Shown: positions 35,512 to 44,493, counted from the stretch's first letter. The stretch: DNA of 64,000 nt from Nocardia blacklockiae (GCF_015477355.1 NZ_JADLRJ010000017.1:1-64000), one strand, 5' to 3'. The notes: generated by a model from the letters alone, not told the origin. Program-made: numbers and translations.

Positions 35512-35540
35512 GTCTCGTCGGGCACGGCTCACGACGAGAC
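35512..35540 (-). terminator. Hairpin downstream of flippase gene
   Basis: gtctcgtcg (35512-35520) pairs perfectly with cgacgagac (35532-35540) around an 11-base loop. It lies beyond the minus-strand flippase stop at 35629 without a T-tract, so it may be its terminator. Confidence 0.35.
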
Positions 35541-35628
35541 GCTCGACCGCGATTCGCCGGCGGCCGCGGCACCCGCTTTGTGATCGGCGGTAGGGCGCAA
35601 GCGATCCGACGTTACCGATCCGGCCCGC

Positions 35629-36987
35629 TCAGGTCTGTCCGGGTGCGGCGGCGAGCCGGCTCGCATCGCGGCCGCCGGCCGCGCGCAGGACGACCGCGAC
35701 GATGACCGCCGTGGTCGCCGCGGCGACGGCCGTGGCGGTGCCGATCAGCGCGGGCAATGAGCGGGCGACGGTGAGCATGATCGCGATCTCGGCGGCCAGT
35801 CCGGCCCAGGTGATCGCGGCGGGCGCGGTGCGATCGACCGCGATGGCCGACAACAGCGCGCCTTGCAGGAGGGCCAGCAGCGCGCCGTCGAGGGCGAACA
35901 GCCACAGCCAGTGCTGGATCGGGGCGTAGTCCTGCCCGGCGAACAGCGGGGCCAGCGGCGCGCAGACGGCCGCGCCCGCCACCGCGATCACGCCGATCGC
36001 CGACAGCACCCCGAGCGCGTCGCGCACCGCGCGGGCCGAATGCCGAGGCTGCGCCATCCGCGGATACAGCACCACCCCGACCGCCTGCGGCAGCCAGAAC
36101 GCGATCTTGGTGGCGATGGCCCCGAACGCATACCGGCTCGCATCCGCGTCGTCGAGCACGATCCGCGCCACGATCAGATCCGCCGACGACAGCGCCATCA
36201 ACGCCGCTTGCACCTGCGCGGCCCGCAGCACGGGCAGCACCCCCACCCCGACATCGGATCGCGCACGGGTTCGTCGCATCGCCTTTCCGGAGCGAGCCGG
36301 GTATCCGCGCGCGCTCGGCGTGGCTTCCGAGTGCTCAGCGGGGATGGAGTGGGACGAGGTAGTTCCTTGCCCGGCAGAGATGGGGGCGGGCGAGGTGAAT
36401 CCTTGCCCGGCTGTGGTTTCGGCGGCGTAGCGGGCGCCGAGGGCGGCTGCCGCCAGGCCCAGGGCGGTGGACCACAGGGCAACCGCCGTGCCGCCGCCGA
36501 GGGCCAGCGCTAGCAGGGCCGGGGTTACCCGGGCGATGCCCGCGCCGCCGAGAACCGTTGCCAGGGCGCGGAACCGGCGGCTGCCCTGGAGGATGCCCTG
36601 CTCGCCTGAGAGAAGCACCAGCATCGGGGCGGCGGCCAGGGCACCGGCCGCGGCCGTCCAGTTCACGTGCAGGACAACGGCTACCGCCGGAACGAGCACC
36701 ACCGCAATCCCGGCCACGATCGCCGCACACCGCCACCCGAGCCCGCGCACCACCGCCACCGGCGCACCCCGCACCAGCTCGCGCGCCACCACGTTCTGCA
36801 ACGCCAACGCCGGCACCGCGCACAGCAACTGCACCGCCAGCAAGCTCGCGAACGCGCTGTACCCACCGACCCCCAGCCACCGCCCCGCCAGCAGCTGCAG
36901 CAGATACCCGGCCACATTCGCCGTCATGGCCCCCGCCGTCACCAACGTCAGATCCGCGACCACGGGCAGACGACGAAGGGCAGGCAC
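35629..36987 (-). CDS. Polysaccharide flippase-like membrane protein (MATE/MVF type)
   Basis: 452 residues from the GTG at 36987; the frame is open to 37311 and an ATG near 37023 is possible. About 12 transmembrane helices in two bundles. The start (LTLVTAGAMTANVAGYLLQLLAGRWLG) and AFASLLAVQLL are typical of lipid-linked polysaccharide flippases. Between the two bundles lies an odd 60-residue Ser/Thr/Arg-rich cytoplasmic loop at about 190-250 (TTAGQGFTSPAPISAG... RRTRARSDVG) that looks like an insertion. It probably moves an undecaprenyl- or decaprenyl-linked glycan outward, with the membrane protein and glycosyltransferase nearby. Confidence 0.78.
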   Translation of the reverse strand: MPALRRLPVVADLTLVTAGAMTANVAGYLLQLLAGRWLGVGGYSAFASLLAVQLLCAVPALALQNVVARELVRGAPVAVVRGLGWRCAAIVAGIAVVLVPAVAVVLHVNWTAAAGALAAAPMLVLLSGEQGILQGSRRFRALATVLGGAGIARVTPALLALALGGGTAVALWSTALGLAAAALGARYAAETTAGQGFTSPAPISAGQGTTSSHSIPAEHSEATPSARGYPARSGKAMRRTRARSDVGVGVLPVLRAAQVQAALMALSSADLIVARIVLDDADASRYAFGAIATKIAFWLPQAVGVVLYPRMAQPRHSARAVRDALGVLSAIGVIAVAGAAVCAPLAPLFAGQDYAPIQHWLWLFALDGALLALLQGALLSAIAVDRTAPAAITWAGLAAEIAIMLTVARSLPALIGTATAVAAATTAVIVAVVLRAAGGRDASRLAAAPGQT

Positions 36988-37343
36988 CCCGCCATGCTGC
37001 CACCCGCCCCGTGCCCCCGACATCCGGCCCGGCAGAGCGTGCCGCCCTCGTGCCGAAGCAGTTCGGACACGCCTCGCCAGCGCAGACAGCCGGGCGTCGA
37101 CGGACCGGAACGTCCAGCCACGGCCAATCTCGAGATCTCGACAAGTTCCGGGCGAAGATCGTGTCGAAGTCGATGGCTTGCGACGGCGACCGTCCCTACT
37201 ACCGCCAGGCGGCACACGCGCGCCGCCCCGATGATCGAGTGCTCGTCGCACGCCGCCTCGACAACCGAATACCTCTCGGCAGATCACCTTCCGCGCGAGA
37301 CCACTCCGCAAGGCGCGTGGAAGGGCACGTAGGGTGGCTGAGC
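36988..37343. other. Divergent intergenic region, flippase / membrane protein
   Basis: About 350 bases between divergent starts. Both flanking frames remain open into it, so the N-termini may lie slightly further out. I see no repeats, palindromes or RNA genes of note. Confidence 0.35.
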
Positions 37344-39245
37344 GTGATCGCGGGCGGCAGGGAGCGGAGTGGGCGGTTCGTGCCTGCGGCGTACAGCCTC
37401 GTGCTGGCGTTGATCGTCGCGGGGCCGCTGCTCGGACCGGGGTATCTGTTGTTGCGGGATGCCGTGAGTACGCCGCGGTCGTATCTCACCGACTCGGCGC
37501 TCGGGCTGGGGGACGCCGCGCCGCGAGCCGTGCCGCAGGACGCGCTGCTGGCCGTGCTGTCGGTGGTCGTGGACGGCGGCGTCGCGGTGAAGACGATTCT
37601 GGTCGCGGCGCTGTGGGCGGCGGGGTGGGGAGCCGCCGCGCTCGCCCGCCGGCTGCTCGGCGTCTCGCTCGCACCCCAGCTGGTGGCCGCCACCGTCGCC
37701 GTGTGGAACCCGTACGTGGCCGAGCGCCTGCTGCAAGGACATTGGAGCCTGCTCACCGGCTACGCCGCTCTGCCCTGGACGATCCTCGCGGCCCAGCGCA
37801 TCCGCGCTCTGCGACAAGACTTCCGGAATTCACGTCCAGACGGTCGAGGTCGAGCTGCGACGCGGTGGGCACGTTACCGATCGCGCGAGACATCCGCCGC
37901 GAATTCCACGACGGACATGAGCCGTGCTCGCCGTACCGACTCGGACGCGAGGGCAGGATTCGGGATCTCCGCGTGGTTGATGCTGGGTGGGTGTCTAGCG
38001 GCGGCCGGGCTGACGCCTACCGGGGCGCTGCTGGCCGGTTGTGTGGCGCTTGTTGTGGCGGGGGCGCGGAATTCTGTTGGGGTCCTGGCGCTCTGGTGTG
38101 TTGCCTCCGCACCTTGGCTGGTGGCCACCGCGCTGTCCGGGGCGGGCGCGGAGCCGTCGGATCCGGCGGGGATCGCGGCGTTCGCGGCGCGCGCCGAGCC
38201 CGGCCTGGCGACGCTGGGGAGCCTTGCCGGGCTGGGCGGGATCTGGAATTCCGATGCCGTGCCCGGCTCTCGCACAACGCTTTTCGCATTGGTCGGCACA
38301 ATATTGCTGCTGATTATGGTCGCCTCGGGAATCCGGTCGGTGGCCGCGGCGGGCGACGCGACCACGCGGCGTACTCGTCGGGCGCTGCTCGTGGTGGCGG
38401 CCGCGGCGATCGTGCTGCCCGCGCTCGGCGCCACGGGCTGGGGAGTGCACACCGGGGAATTCCTCGTCACCAGAATCCCCGGTGCCGGATTGCTCAGGGA
38501 CACACAGAAATACGTCGCCCTCGCGATGCCCGCCTTCGCCCTGTGTGCCGCGGCGGGCTGCCGGGCCGTGGCCGGGTGGGGACGGCGTTGGGGCAGCGCC
38601 GTCGGAACACCGGCAACCGCAACGTTTTTCATCGCCGCGTTGATACTCACCCTGCCCGACCTCGCCTGGGGCGTCGGCGGACAGCTGCGGCCGGTGCACT
38701 ACCCACCCGGCTGGCAGCGAGTCGCGACGATGCTGCAAGGTCCGGGCGATGTCGCGGTACTCCCCGGCGGCATGTTCCGAAAGTTCCCGTTCAGCGGCCG
38801 CGCTCCGGTCCTCGATCCCGCGCCCCGCATGCTGCCCCGGGACGTCCTGCAAACCGGGGAGCTTCCGGTTCGCGGCCGCACAGTCAGCGGCGAGGGCTCC
38901 CGCGCCCGCGACGTCGAACAGCTGCTGTTGCACGGCGGCACCCCCGGAGAACTGGCCGCCCACGGCGTCGGCTGGGTTCTCGTCGAGCGGAAAACCCCTG
39001 GCCCCTTGGGTAATTCGAAAACTACCCTCGACCAGCTGATCCCGGTCCACACCGACGCGGACTTGGCGCTGTACCGAGTGCCGGACGCCGCGGACATCCG
39101 CTCGCAATCCCATGCCGCGCACCGCAATATCGCCGCCGCGGCCCACCTGCTCTGGGCGCTCCTGCTTCTCGCCGGAGCTGGTGCCACGATTCGCTCCCTA
39201 GGGCGACACCGGCGTAGTCCTCGGAAACCCGTGCACACCAACTGA
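37344..39245 (+). CDS. Polytopic membrane protein, GT-C-like, envelope glycan related
   Basis: 633 residues from the GTG at 37344; upstream in-frame sequence to 36558 is antisense to the flippase and rejected. It has about ten transmembrane helices. The beginning GPGYLLLRDAVSTPRSYLTD, then ALGLGDAAPRAVPQD and WNPYVAERLLQGHWSLLTGY are characteristic of conserved actinobacterial membrane proteins related to GT-C glycosyltransferases (an early Asp pair and His/Trp loop). The C-terminal soluble part (VAVLPGGMFRKFPFSG) is outside. A polar insert of about 50 residues (about 157-205, rich in Arg and Ser) breaks the membrane region, similar in character to the loop in the flippase. Substrate unknown. 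Confidence 0.65.
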   Translation: MIAGGRERSGRFVPAAYSLVLALIVAGPLLGPGYLLLRDAVSTPRSYLTDSALGLGDAAPRAVPQDALLAVLSVVVDGGVAVKTILVAALWAAGWGAAALARRLLGVSLAPQLVAATVAVWNPYVAERLLQGHWSLLTGYAALPWTILAAQRIRALRQDFRNSRPDGRGRAATRWARYRSRETSAANSTTDMSRARRTDSDARAGFGISAWLMLGGCLAAAGLTPTGALLAGCVALVVAGARNSVGVLALWCVASAPWLVATALSGAGAEPSDPAGIAAFAARAEPGLATLGSLAGLGGIWNSDAVPGSRTTLFALVGTILLLIMVASGIRSVAAAGDATTRRTRRALLVVAAAAIVLPALGATGWGVHTGEFLVTRIPGAGLLRDTQKYVALAMPAFALCAAAGCRAVAGWGRRWGSAVGTPATATFFIAALILTLPDLAWGVGGQLRPVHYPPGWQRVATMLQGPGDVAVLPGGMFRKFPFSGRAPVLDPAPRMLPRDVLQTGELPVRGRTVSGEGSRARDVEQLLLHGGTPGELAAHGVGWVLVERKTPGPLGNSKTTLDQLIPVHTDADLALYRVPDAADIRSQSHAAHRNIAAAAHLLWALLLLAGAGATIRSLGRHRRSPRKPVHTN

Positions 39246-39313
39246 TCTACTGGCGGGAGCGCACACCTCGCGTCGATCGCCGAGCGGCACCCCGAAATCT
39301 ACAGACGCCACGC

Positions 39314-39437
39314 GAGACCTACTCCGGACCCACGTAAGCGAGCGAGCTTCCTCCGGAACTACCGAACGCCGAGCGAGACTACTCCGGAACTACCGAACGT
39401 CGGGCGAGACCTACTCCGGTTCTCCCGAACTCCCGCC
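39314..39437. repeat. Four tandem ~31-base repeats at convergent gene ends
   Basis: Units begin at about 39314, 39344, 39375 and 39406, each with the core gagacc-tactccgga followed by a variable arm containing accgaacg in units 2 and 3. The last unit runs into the 3' end of the glycosyltransferase gene and encodes its final residues. Period is 30-31 bases and units 2 and 3 are nearly identical. Confidence 0.75.
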
Positions 39438-40589
39438 GACCAACCCCGACACATACCGCCCCTCGACGGCGGCGGACAGCACCTCGAACACTCCGTTGGC
39501 CGTTTGCTCCCAAGAGAATTCGCGCGCACGGGTGCGGGCCTTCTCACCCATCACGACGCGTGTCTCGGCGGAGGTGAGCAGTTCCCCGACCGCCTCCGAC
39601 AGCTGCGCGGCATCGTCGACCAGCATCCCGGTGACGCCGTCCACGACCGAGTCGGTCAGCCCGCGCGAGCTGCGGTACCCGACCGTCGGCACGCCGTGCT
39701 GCGCGGCCTCGATCACCGCCAGCCCCCACCCCTCCTTGCGGGACGGGAGCACGTGCACCCAAGCGCGCGAGAGCAATTCGTGTTTGCGGCACTCGTCCAC
39801 ATGACCGTGGAAGGTGACCGCGTCGGCGATGCCGAGTTCGCGCGCGCGACTCTTCAGATTGTCGGCCCACCACCCGTCGCCGACCACGTCGAGCCGCAGG
39901 CCGGGAATGCCGGGCCGCAGTTCCGCCGCCACGGCCAGCGCGTCCTCGATCTGCTTGTGCGGCACCAGCCGGGACAGCACCACGATGCTGGGATGCGCCG
40001 TCCGGTGCTCCGTCGCGCCGGTCGGCACCTGCGGCGGGATAGGCTCGGCGCCGTTGCGCACCACCGCGATTCGCTCCTGGTCCACACCCAGCGCGGCCAG
40101 CTCCTCCGCCGAGGGCAGCGACACCGTCAGGTACTGATTGCCCCGATGCACCCGTGGCGACAACCGCGATTCGATCCACCAGCCGATCCGGCCCACCAGC
40201 CGCCCGGCGACCGGCCACTGCTCACGATGCCCGTGATGGACGAGCACGATCGACGGCGCCGCGGTCGCGGACCGCGCGAAGAAGGGTATGCCGTTCTGGG
40301 TGTCGATCACGGCGTCCGGCCGCACTCCGCGTAACGGCCCCAGGCCGAACCGACCCGCCACCATCGCGGCCAGCGCACGCGGGTACACGGTGTACCGCCC
40401 GCCGCCGCGACTGATGTCGATACCGTCGATCGTCTCCCGCCGCGCGGCTCCGCGATACCGCGCCGTCCGCAACGTCACCCGCACCCCGCGCGCGGCCAAC
40501 TGCGCCCCCACCTGCTCGAGATACCGCTCGCTTCCCCCACCTTGCGGATGCCCGGTATCCCGCCAGCACAGCAGTAGTACTTCCCGCAC
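39411..40589 (-). CDS. GT4-family glycosyltransferase
   Basis: 392 residues from the GTG at 40589; the frame is open to 40766. GT-B fold: N-terminal WRDTGHPQGGGSERYLEQ with the Gly-rich donor loop, VHHGHREQWP, then the C-terminal domain with SRLVPHKQIEDAL and the E-x7-E motif KEGWGLAVIEAAQHGVPTVG at about 298-317. It is a retaining transferase that uses a nucleotide sugar (GDP-mannose is common in such families). It should act at the cytoplasmic face to build an envelope glycan or glycolipid with the nearby flippase. The last residues are encoded within tandem repeats. Confidence 0.85.
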   Translation of the reverse strand: MREVLLLCWRDTGHPQGGGSERYLEQVGAQLAARGVRVTLRTARYRGAARRETIDGIDISRGGGRYTVYPRALAAMVAGRFGLGPLRGVRPDAVIDTQNGIPFFARSATAAPSIVLVHHGHREQWPVAGRLVGRIGWWIESRLSPRVHRGNQYLTVSLPSAEELAALGVDQERIAVVRNGAEPIPPQVPTGATEHRTAHPSIVVLSRLVPHKQIEDALAVAAELRPGIPGLRLDVVGDGWWADNLKSRARELGIADAVTFHGHVDECRKHELLSRAWVHVLPSRKEGWGLAVIEAAQHGVPTVGYRSSRGLTDSVVDGVTGMLVDDAAQLSEAVGELLTSAETRVVMGEKARTRAREFSWEQTANGVFEVLSAAVEGRYVSGLVGGSSGEPE

Positions 40590-40923
40590 CCCACGGCCAC
40601 TGGCGGCCCGTGCGCTACCCGCCGAACTGCGCAAACCCCGGCCCGCCCCGACCCGCGGAAACCTCCGACCGCCACCGGCCGCGACCCGCGCAACCGGATC
40701 GAGTTCGCGGGAGCCGGTATCGCGCACGGCACATCTCCAGGTGGTACTCGCTCGGACGACTGACAACGCGCTCCACCATATAGTCCGCCCCCGCCGACAG
40801 CGCGATCGGCGCGGCGACCGGTCGGCACCCCGCCTCTCCCGTCCACACCAGCCCCCATGTTCGTGAGCACGGACCTCGACACCACTCGATCAGGCAGGGA
40901 ATCGGCCTCGATGCGACTTACGC
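40590..40923. other. Region between glycosyltransferase start and TetR stop
   Basis: About 330 bases. The glycosyltransferase frame stays open to an ATG at 40766, giving an Arg-rich, low-complexity extension that I do not believe is coding. The promoter of the glycosyltransferase is expected here. No other signal seen. Confidence 0.35.
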
Positions 40924-41502
40924 TCAGGTCGAGCTTCGGCAGCCGTCGAGTAGCAAGCGGATGGTGAGGCGGGGGTCGTAGTTCGGGTCGGTCATCTCGC
41001 CGCCGGCGCAGATGTCACCGATGGCGCGCATCAGTTGGTAGGCGGTGAAATCGGCGGTGACCTCCCCCGCACTGCGGGCCGCGGTGAGGAGGTCCTCGAA
41101 GACGGGCACCAGGCGATCGAGGAACAGGGCGTGCAGGGCGGTCATGCCGTCGGGGTCGGTGCGCATCGCGGCGGCGAGACCGTGTTTGGTCGTCAGAAAG
41201 TCCGCGAAGAGGTCCACCCATCGGCGTAGCGCCGTGAAGGGTGAGGACGCTGTCGCGAGCAGCGCGGGTCCGGCCTCGGCGCAGGCGTCGATCTGGTGGC
41301 GGTAGACAGCCGCGACAAGGTCGGCGCGCGTGGGGAAGTGCCGGTAGATCGTGCCCATGCCGACCCCGGCCTCGGCGGCGATACGGCGCACCGGCGCGTC
41401 CACGCCGTCGGTGCGGAAGACCGCCGCCGCGGCGTCGAGCAGGGCCTTCGCATTGCGTCGGGCGTCCGCGCGTTTGGCGGGCAGCGGTGGCGGTCCACTC
41501 AC
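40924..41502 (-). CDS. TetR-family regulator controlling adjacent hydrolase
   Basis: 192 residues from the GTG at 41502. Helix-turn-helix: VRRIAAEAGVGMGTIYRHFP at about residues 38-57. The C-terminal half resembles the SBT/AefR-like TetR_C type. The gene is divergent from the alpha/beta hydrolase at 41605, and the 100-base gap contains two copies of a cggaaca-tgctccg dyad exactly 21 bases apart, the classic arrangement of a TetR-type autoregulator that also represses its neighbour. Confidence 0.88.
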   Translation of the reverse strand: MSGPPPLPAKRADARRNAKALLDAAAAVFRTDGVDAPVRRIAAEAGVGMGTIYRHFPTRADLVAAVYRHQIDACAEAGPALLATASSPFTALRRWVDLFADFLTTKHGLAAAMRTDPDGMTALHALFLDRLVPVFEDLLTAARSAGEVTADFTAYQLMRAIGDICAGGEMTDPNYDPRLTIRLLLDGCRSST

Positions 41503-41535
41503 CCGGCACTCCCTTCTCCGGCTGCACTTGTAAAG

Positions 41536-41571
41536 CGGAACAACGCTCCGTATATTCGGAACAGTGCTCCG
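41536..41571. promoter_or_regulatory. Twin TetR operators
   Basis: cggaacaacgctccg (41536-41550) and cggaacagtgctccg (41557-41571) are imperfect dyads with identical outer arms cgga/tccg. Centre-to-centre spacing is 21 bases, two helical turns, so two dimers would sit on the same face of the DNA. They lie between the divergent TetR and hydrolase starts. Confidence 0.75.
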
Positions 41572-41604
41572 ATTAGGAGCCTATCGTCTTCGAAGGGATT
41601 TCCC

Positions 41605-42516
41605 ATGCCCGCACCGACCACCCCGATCGTCAGCATCAAGCCCGTCACGCTGTCCTCGCCCGAGCGCGGCGTCGACCTGCAGGTCCGCGTGTCCGCACCC
41701 GTCAGCGGATCAGGACTGCCGATCGTCGTTCTCGCCCACGGTTTCGGCGAGTCCATGTCCTCCTACGACCCGCTCGTCGACCACTGGGCCGCCAAGGGAT
41801 TCGTCGTCGTCCAACCCACATTCCTGGATTCGCGGACACTCGGCATCACGCCCGCCGATCCGCGGTACCCGGATATCTGGCGCATCCGCGTCACCGACGT
41901 CGTACAGGTACTCGACGAGCTCGATCAGATCGTCGCCGCGGTTCCGGGACTCGCTGGGCGCATCGATCGTGAGCGGATCGCCGTCGCGGGGCACTCCTGG
42001 GGCGGGCAGACCGTCGGCATGCTGCTCGGCGCCCGTGTCCTCGGCGCGGACGGGCAGCCCGGTCCCGACCTGACCGACACCCGCGTGAAAGCCGGTGTGC
42101 TGCTTGCGACCGCCGGTCTGGGCGGGGACGATCTGACCCCGTTCGCCGTGGCGAACTTCTCCTTCATGAACCCGGACTTCGACGGTCTGGCCACACCGGT
42201 TCTCGTGGTCGCGGGCGACCGCGATCAATCCCGGCTCTCGACCCGCGGACCCGACTGGTTCACCGATGTGTACACCCACAGCCCCGGCGCCCGGAGCCTC
42301 CTCACCGTGTTCGGGGGCGAACACTCGCTCGGCGGAATTCACGGCTACAACGCCGCCGACACCACCGACGAAAGCCCCGAGCGCGTCGCCCTGATCCGCG
42401 AGGCCGCCTGGGCCTACCTACGCAGCGCCCTCGGAATCGACAGTGCCCCATGGGAAAAGCTGCAGGCCGAGCTGGCCGAAACCGCCGATCCGATCGGACG
42501 GATCGACAACAAGTAG
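41605..42516 (+). CDS. Alpha/beta hydrolase (chlorophyllase/PET-hydrolase-like)
   Basis: 303 residues from the ATG at 41605 (gaaggga upstream). LPIVVLAHGFGESMSSYDPL carries the oxyanion-hole His-Gly. The nucleophile elbow is AGHSWGGQT with Ser at about 134. The acid is in VVAGDRDQS and the final His in GGEHSLGGIHGY. There is no signal peptide, so it acts in the cytosol on an ester or similar substrate. It is divergent from, and probably repressed by, the TetR protein at 40924 through the twin operators. The substrate is probably the inducer or a related compound (inference). Confidence 0.85.
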   Translation: MPAPTTPIVSIKPVTLSSPERGVDLQVRVSAPVSGSGLPIVVLAHGFGESMSSYDPLVDHWAAKGFVVVQPTFLDSRTLGITPADPRYPDIWRIRVTDVVQVLDELDQIVAAVPGLAGRIDRERIAVAGHSWGGQTVGMLLGARVLGADGQPGPDLTDTRVKAGVLLATAGLGGDDLTPFAVANFSFMNPDFDGLATPVLVVAGDRDQSRLSTRGPDWFTDVYTHSPGARSLLTVFGGEHSLGGIHGYNAADTTDESPERVALIREAAWAYLRSALGIDSAPWEKLQAELAETADPIGRIDNK

Positions 42517-42594
42517 CGCCTGTCGCCCCGACCCGACAGGTAAACAACCAGAGGCTGCTGTGGTTGGAACCTGGCCACGCTGCCACCAGCAGGA

Positions 42595-42659
42595 CGTGCC
42601 GGGACAACGCAGTCCGTGGCAGGACAACGCGGGGTCCGTGGCGGGACATATCGCGGGCC
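42595..42659. repeat. Short direct repeats of ~21 bases
   Basis: Three imperfect units start at 42595, 42615 and 42637, each cgtg-g/c-c-a/g-ggaca followed by acgc or atcgc and ggtc/cagtc. They lie in the 270-base gap before the methyltransferase. They may be regulator half-sites or the end of a lost element. Confidence 0.45.
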
Positions 42660-42787
42660 CGGATGGTCACTTCCGCAGGTGCAGGGACGGACATGTCGCC
42701 GTGGTCGGGAAGGTGGCGTATGCGGCCTGTGCGAGACTGGTCCGCTGTGCGCGGGCTAGGGAAGAGCGGGACTCGGAGGGTGGGCGG

Positions 42788-43585
42788 GTGTCGGCTGGGT
42801 CGGTGGTAGTGGCGGAGGTGGGGCGGCCGGGGGTGCGGTTCGCGCGGCGGGCGACGTTGCGGCGGTCGCTGCGGCTGCTGGGGAGCTTTCGGCACGAGCA
42901 GACCGATCCGGCGCTGTTCTACGGGGGCATCGCGGCGGATACCGCCGAGTTGGTCGGGGATTTCTATCGCGATCTCACCGGGCGTGATCTCGCCGGGACC
43001 ACCGTGCTCGACGTGGGCGGCGGTCCGGGCTACTTCGCCGACGAGTTCCAGGCCGCGGGGGCGCGGTATGTGCCGGTCGAGCCGGATCCCAGCGAGATGC
43101 ACGCCGCCGGGCTGAGTGTGCCGGGCGCGGTGCGGGGGTCGGGGATGGCGTTGCCGTTCCGCGACGACGCCGTCGACATCTGCATTTCGTCCAATGTGGC
43201 CGAGCACGTGCCGGATCCGTGGCTGATGGCCGACGAGATGCTGCGCGTGACCAAACCGGGCGGCCTCATGGTGTTCAGCTACACGGTGTGGCTGGGACCG
43301 TTCGGCGGGCACGAGACCGGCCCCTGGCACTACCTCGGCGGCGAATACGCGGCGCGGCGGTACCGGCGCAGAACCGGAAGGGAGCCGAAGAACCGGTTCG
43401 GCCGGTCGCTGTTCGTGGTGACGGCGGGCGAGGGCATGCGCTGGGCCCGGCGCGCGGCACCGCGGGCGCGGATCATGGCTACCTTCCCGCGCTACCACCC
43501 CCGCTGGGCCTGGTGGCTCGTCCGGACACCCGGGCTGCGGGAACTACTGGTCAGCAATCTGGTCGTGGTGGCGGCCAAGCGCTGA
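42788..43585 (+). CDS. Class I SAM-dependent methyltransferase
   Basis: 265 residues from the GTG at 42788 (ggagggt upstream); the frame is open to 42443. SAM motif I is VLDVGGGPGYFADEF at about 78-92, followed by an acidic VEPDPSEM. Motif post-II/III is ISSNVAEHVPDPW near 135, and TKPGGLMVFSYTVW is motif IV-like. A basic segment (ARRYRRRTGREPKNRFGRS) follows. The GGxGY-type core is the methyltransferase-11 family. Its target could be a lipid or envelope glycan given the preceding glycosyltransferase block, but this is inference. It converges on the next small gene without a gap. Confidence 0.8.
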   Translation: MSAGSVVVAEVGRPGVRFARRATLRRSLRLLGSFRHEQTDPALFYGGIAADTAELVGDFYRDLTGRDLAGTTVLDVGGGPGYFADEFQAAGARYVPVEPDPSEMHAAGLSVPGAVRGSGMALPFRDDAVDICISSNVAEHVPDPWLMADEMLRVTKPGGLMVFSYTVWLGPFGGHETGPWHYLGGEYAARRYRRRTGREPKNRFGRSLFVVTAGEGMRWARRAAPRARIMATFPRYHPRWAWWLVRTPGLRELLVSNLVVVAAKR

Positions 43586-43885
43586 CTAGTGGTCCAGCCG
43601 GCCCCGCCGCCAGAAACGACCGGAGCCGGTGTGCGGCGGCTCGGTCCACGGTGGCTCCTGCATTGCCAGCCCGACGGTCTCCAGCGGGGTGAGCCCCACC
43701 CGGTCGGCCAGCGCGCGCACGGCCGACACCGCCTCGGCTGCCTGTAGCGCGGCCGTGGCCTGTTCCAGCGTCAGTGTCCGGCCCGGGAGGAACGACACGA
43801 CCCATCCGCCCTGGCCGACACACCTCGCCTGATGTGGGGTCTGGTCGCTGGTCATCAAAGACCGTCCGACCACTTGCACCGCCAT
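43586..43885 (-). CDS. Conserved actinobacterial small protein (99 aa)
   Basis: 99 residues from the ATG at 43885 (ggggag eight bases upstream). The core GGWVVSFLPGRTLTLEQATA followed by a helix is a pattern I recall in short actinobacterial proteins (usually WVVSWLPGR...QAITAM...AE). Function unknown. No signal or membrane helix. Its stop abuts the convergent methyltransferase stop. Confidence 0.65.
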   Translation of the reverse strand: MAVQVVGRSLMTSDQTPHQARCVGQGGWVVSFLPGRTLTLEQATAALQAAEAVSAVRALADRVGLTPLETVGLAMQEPPWTEPPHTGSGRFWRRGRLDH

Positions 43886-44058
43886 GATTCGGACTCCCCT
43901 GCGATTGCATTTGAAAAATCAAACGGGCGAAGCAGATTGCTCTAGCATGCTCCGGACCCGCGTCCAATGCAATAGTGCGTTCTCCGAAAAGCGAACCGGC
44001 AGGTAGGGTTTCGCTATTCTGGATGCCTGATGTTAACTGCCGTGACGAGTGGGGCGGC

Positions 44059-44262
44059 TCAGTCCTCCGGCATCCGAATCCGCAGGACGGGCTCGGCCGG
44101 TCGCCCGGGCCCGCGCGGCACATCGACGACGTCCACCCACCACCCGGGCGGCAGGACGTCCTGCAAACGGCTCGCGGCACGATGCAACGGCGTGCTCCGG
44201 GCCGGCAACCGGATATCGGCTACCTCCGGGACAACCATGGCGTCGAACGTCGGATCGATCAT
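44059..44262 (-). CDS. Small hypothetical protein (67 aa)
   Basis: 67 residues from the ATG at 44262; a GTG 21 bases upstream with gaggc is an alternative. The sequence MIDPTFDAMVVPEVADIRLP then HRAASRLQDVLPPGWWVDVV has the acidic/hydrophobic alternation of real protein. No domain is known. It is upstream of the 99-residue gene in the same direction with a 173-base gap. Confidence 0.45.
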   Translation of the reverse strand: MIDPTFDAMVVPEVADIRLPARSTPLHRAASRLQDVLPPGWWVDVVDVPRGPGRPAEPVLRIRMPED

Positions 44263-44463
44263 GCCCACCACCCACCTCTCCACGTTCAGCCTCGCCGGGC
44301 CGGCGCGCGGACAGGATCCGCGAGCAGGCACGAAGCCACCGGTGCAGGAGACCAGTCACTACCCTGCAATCAAACTGGTCAGTCCTGAGACGTAGAACAC
44401 ATTCCAGGATAAGGCAGGTAGCCGCGATTGCCCCATAACGAACACGGCACGGCGCACGAAAGC

Positions 44464-44493
44464 GCCCGCACCGTTATGAACCACGGTGCGGGC
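44464..44493 (-). terminator. Terminator after pckG
   Basis: On the minus strand gcccgcaccgt pairs perfectly with acggtgcgggc around an 8-base loop, and gctttcg follows. It lies 26 bases after the pckG stop. Confidence 0.8.

Noticed and set aside
36558-37343. Upstream extension of the GT-C-like gene
   Set aside because: It would be antisense to the flippase and is Pro/Arg low-complexity sequence.
39314-39437. CRISPR array of four units
   Set aside because: Units are contiguous without spacers, only about 31 bases long, and there are no cas genes.
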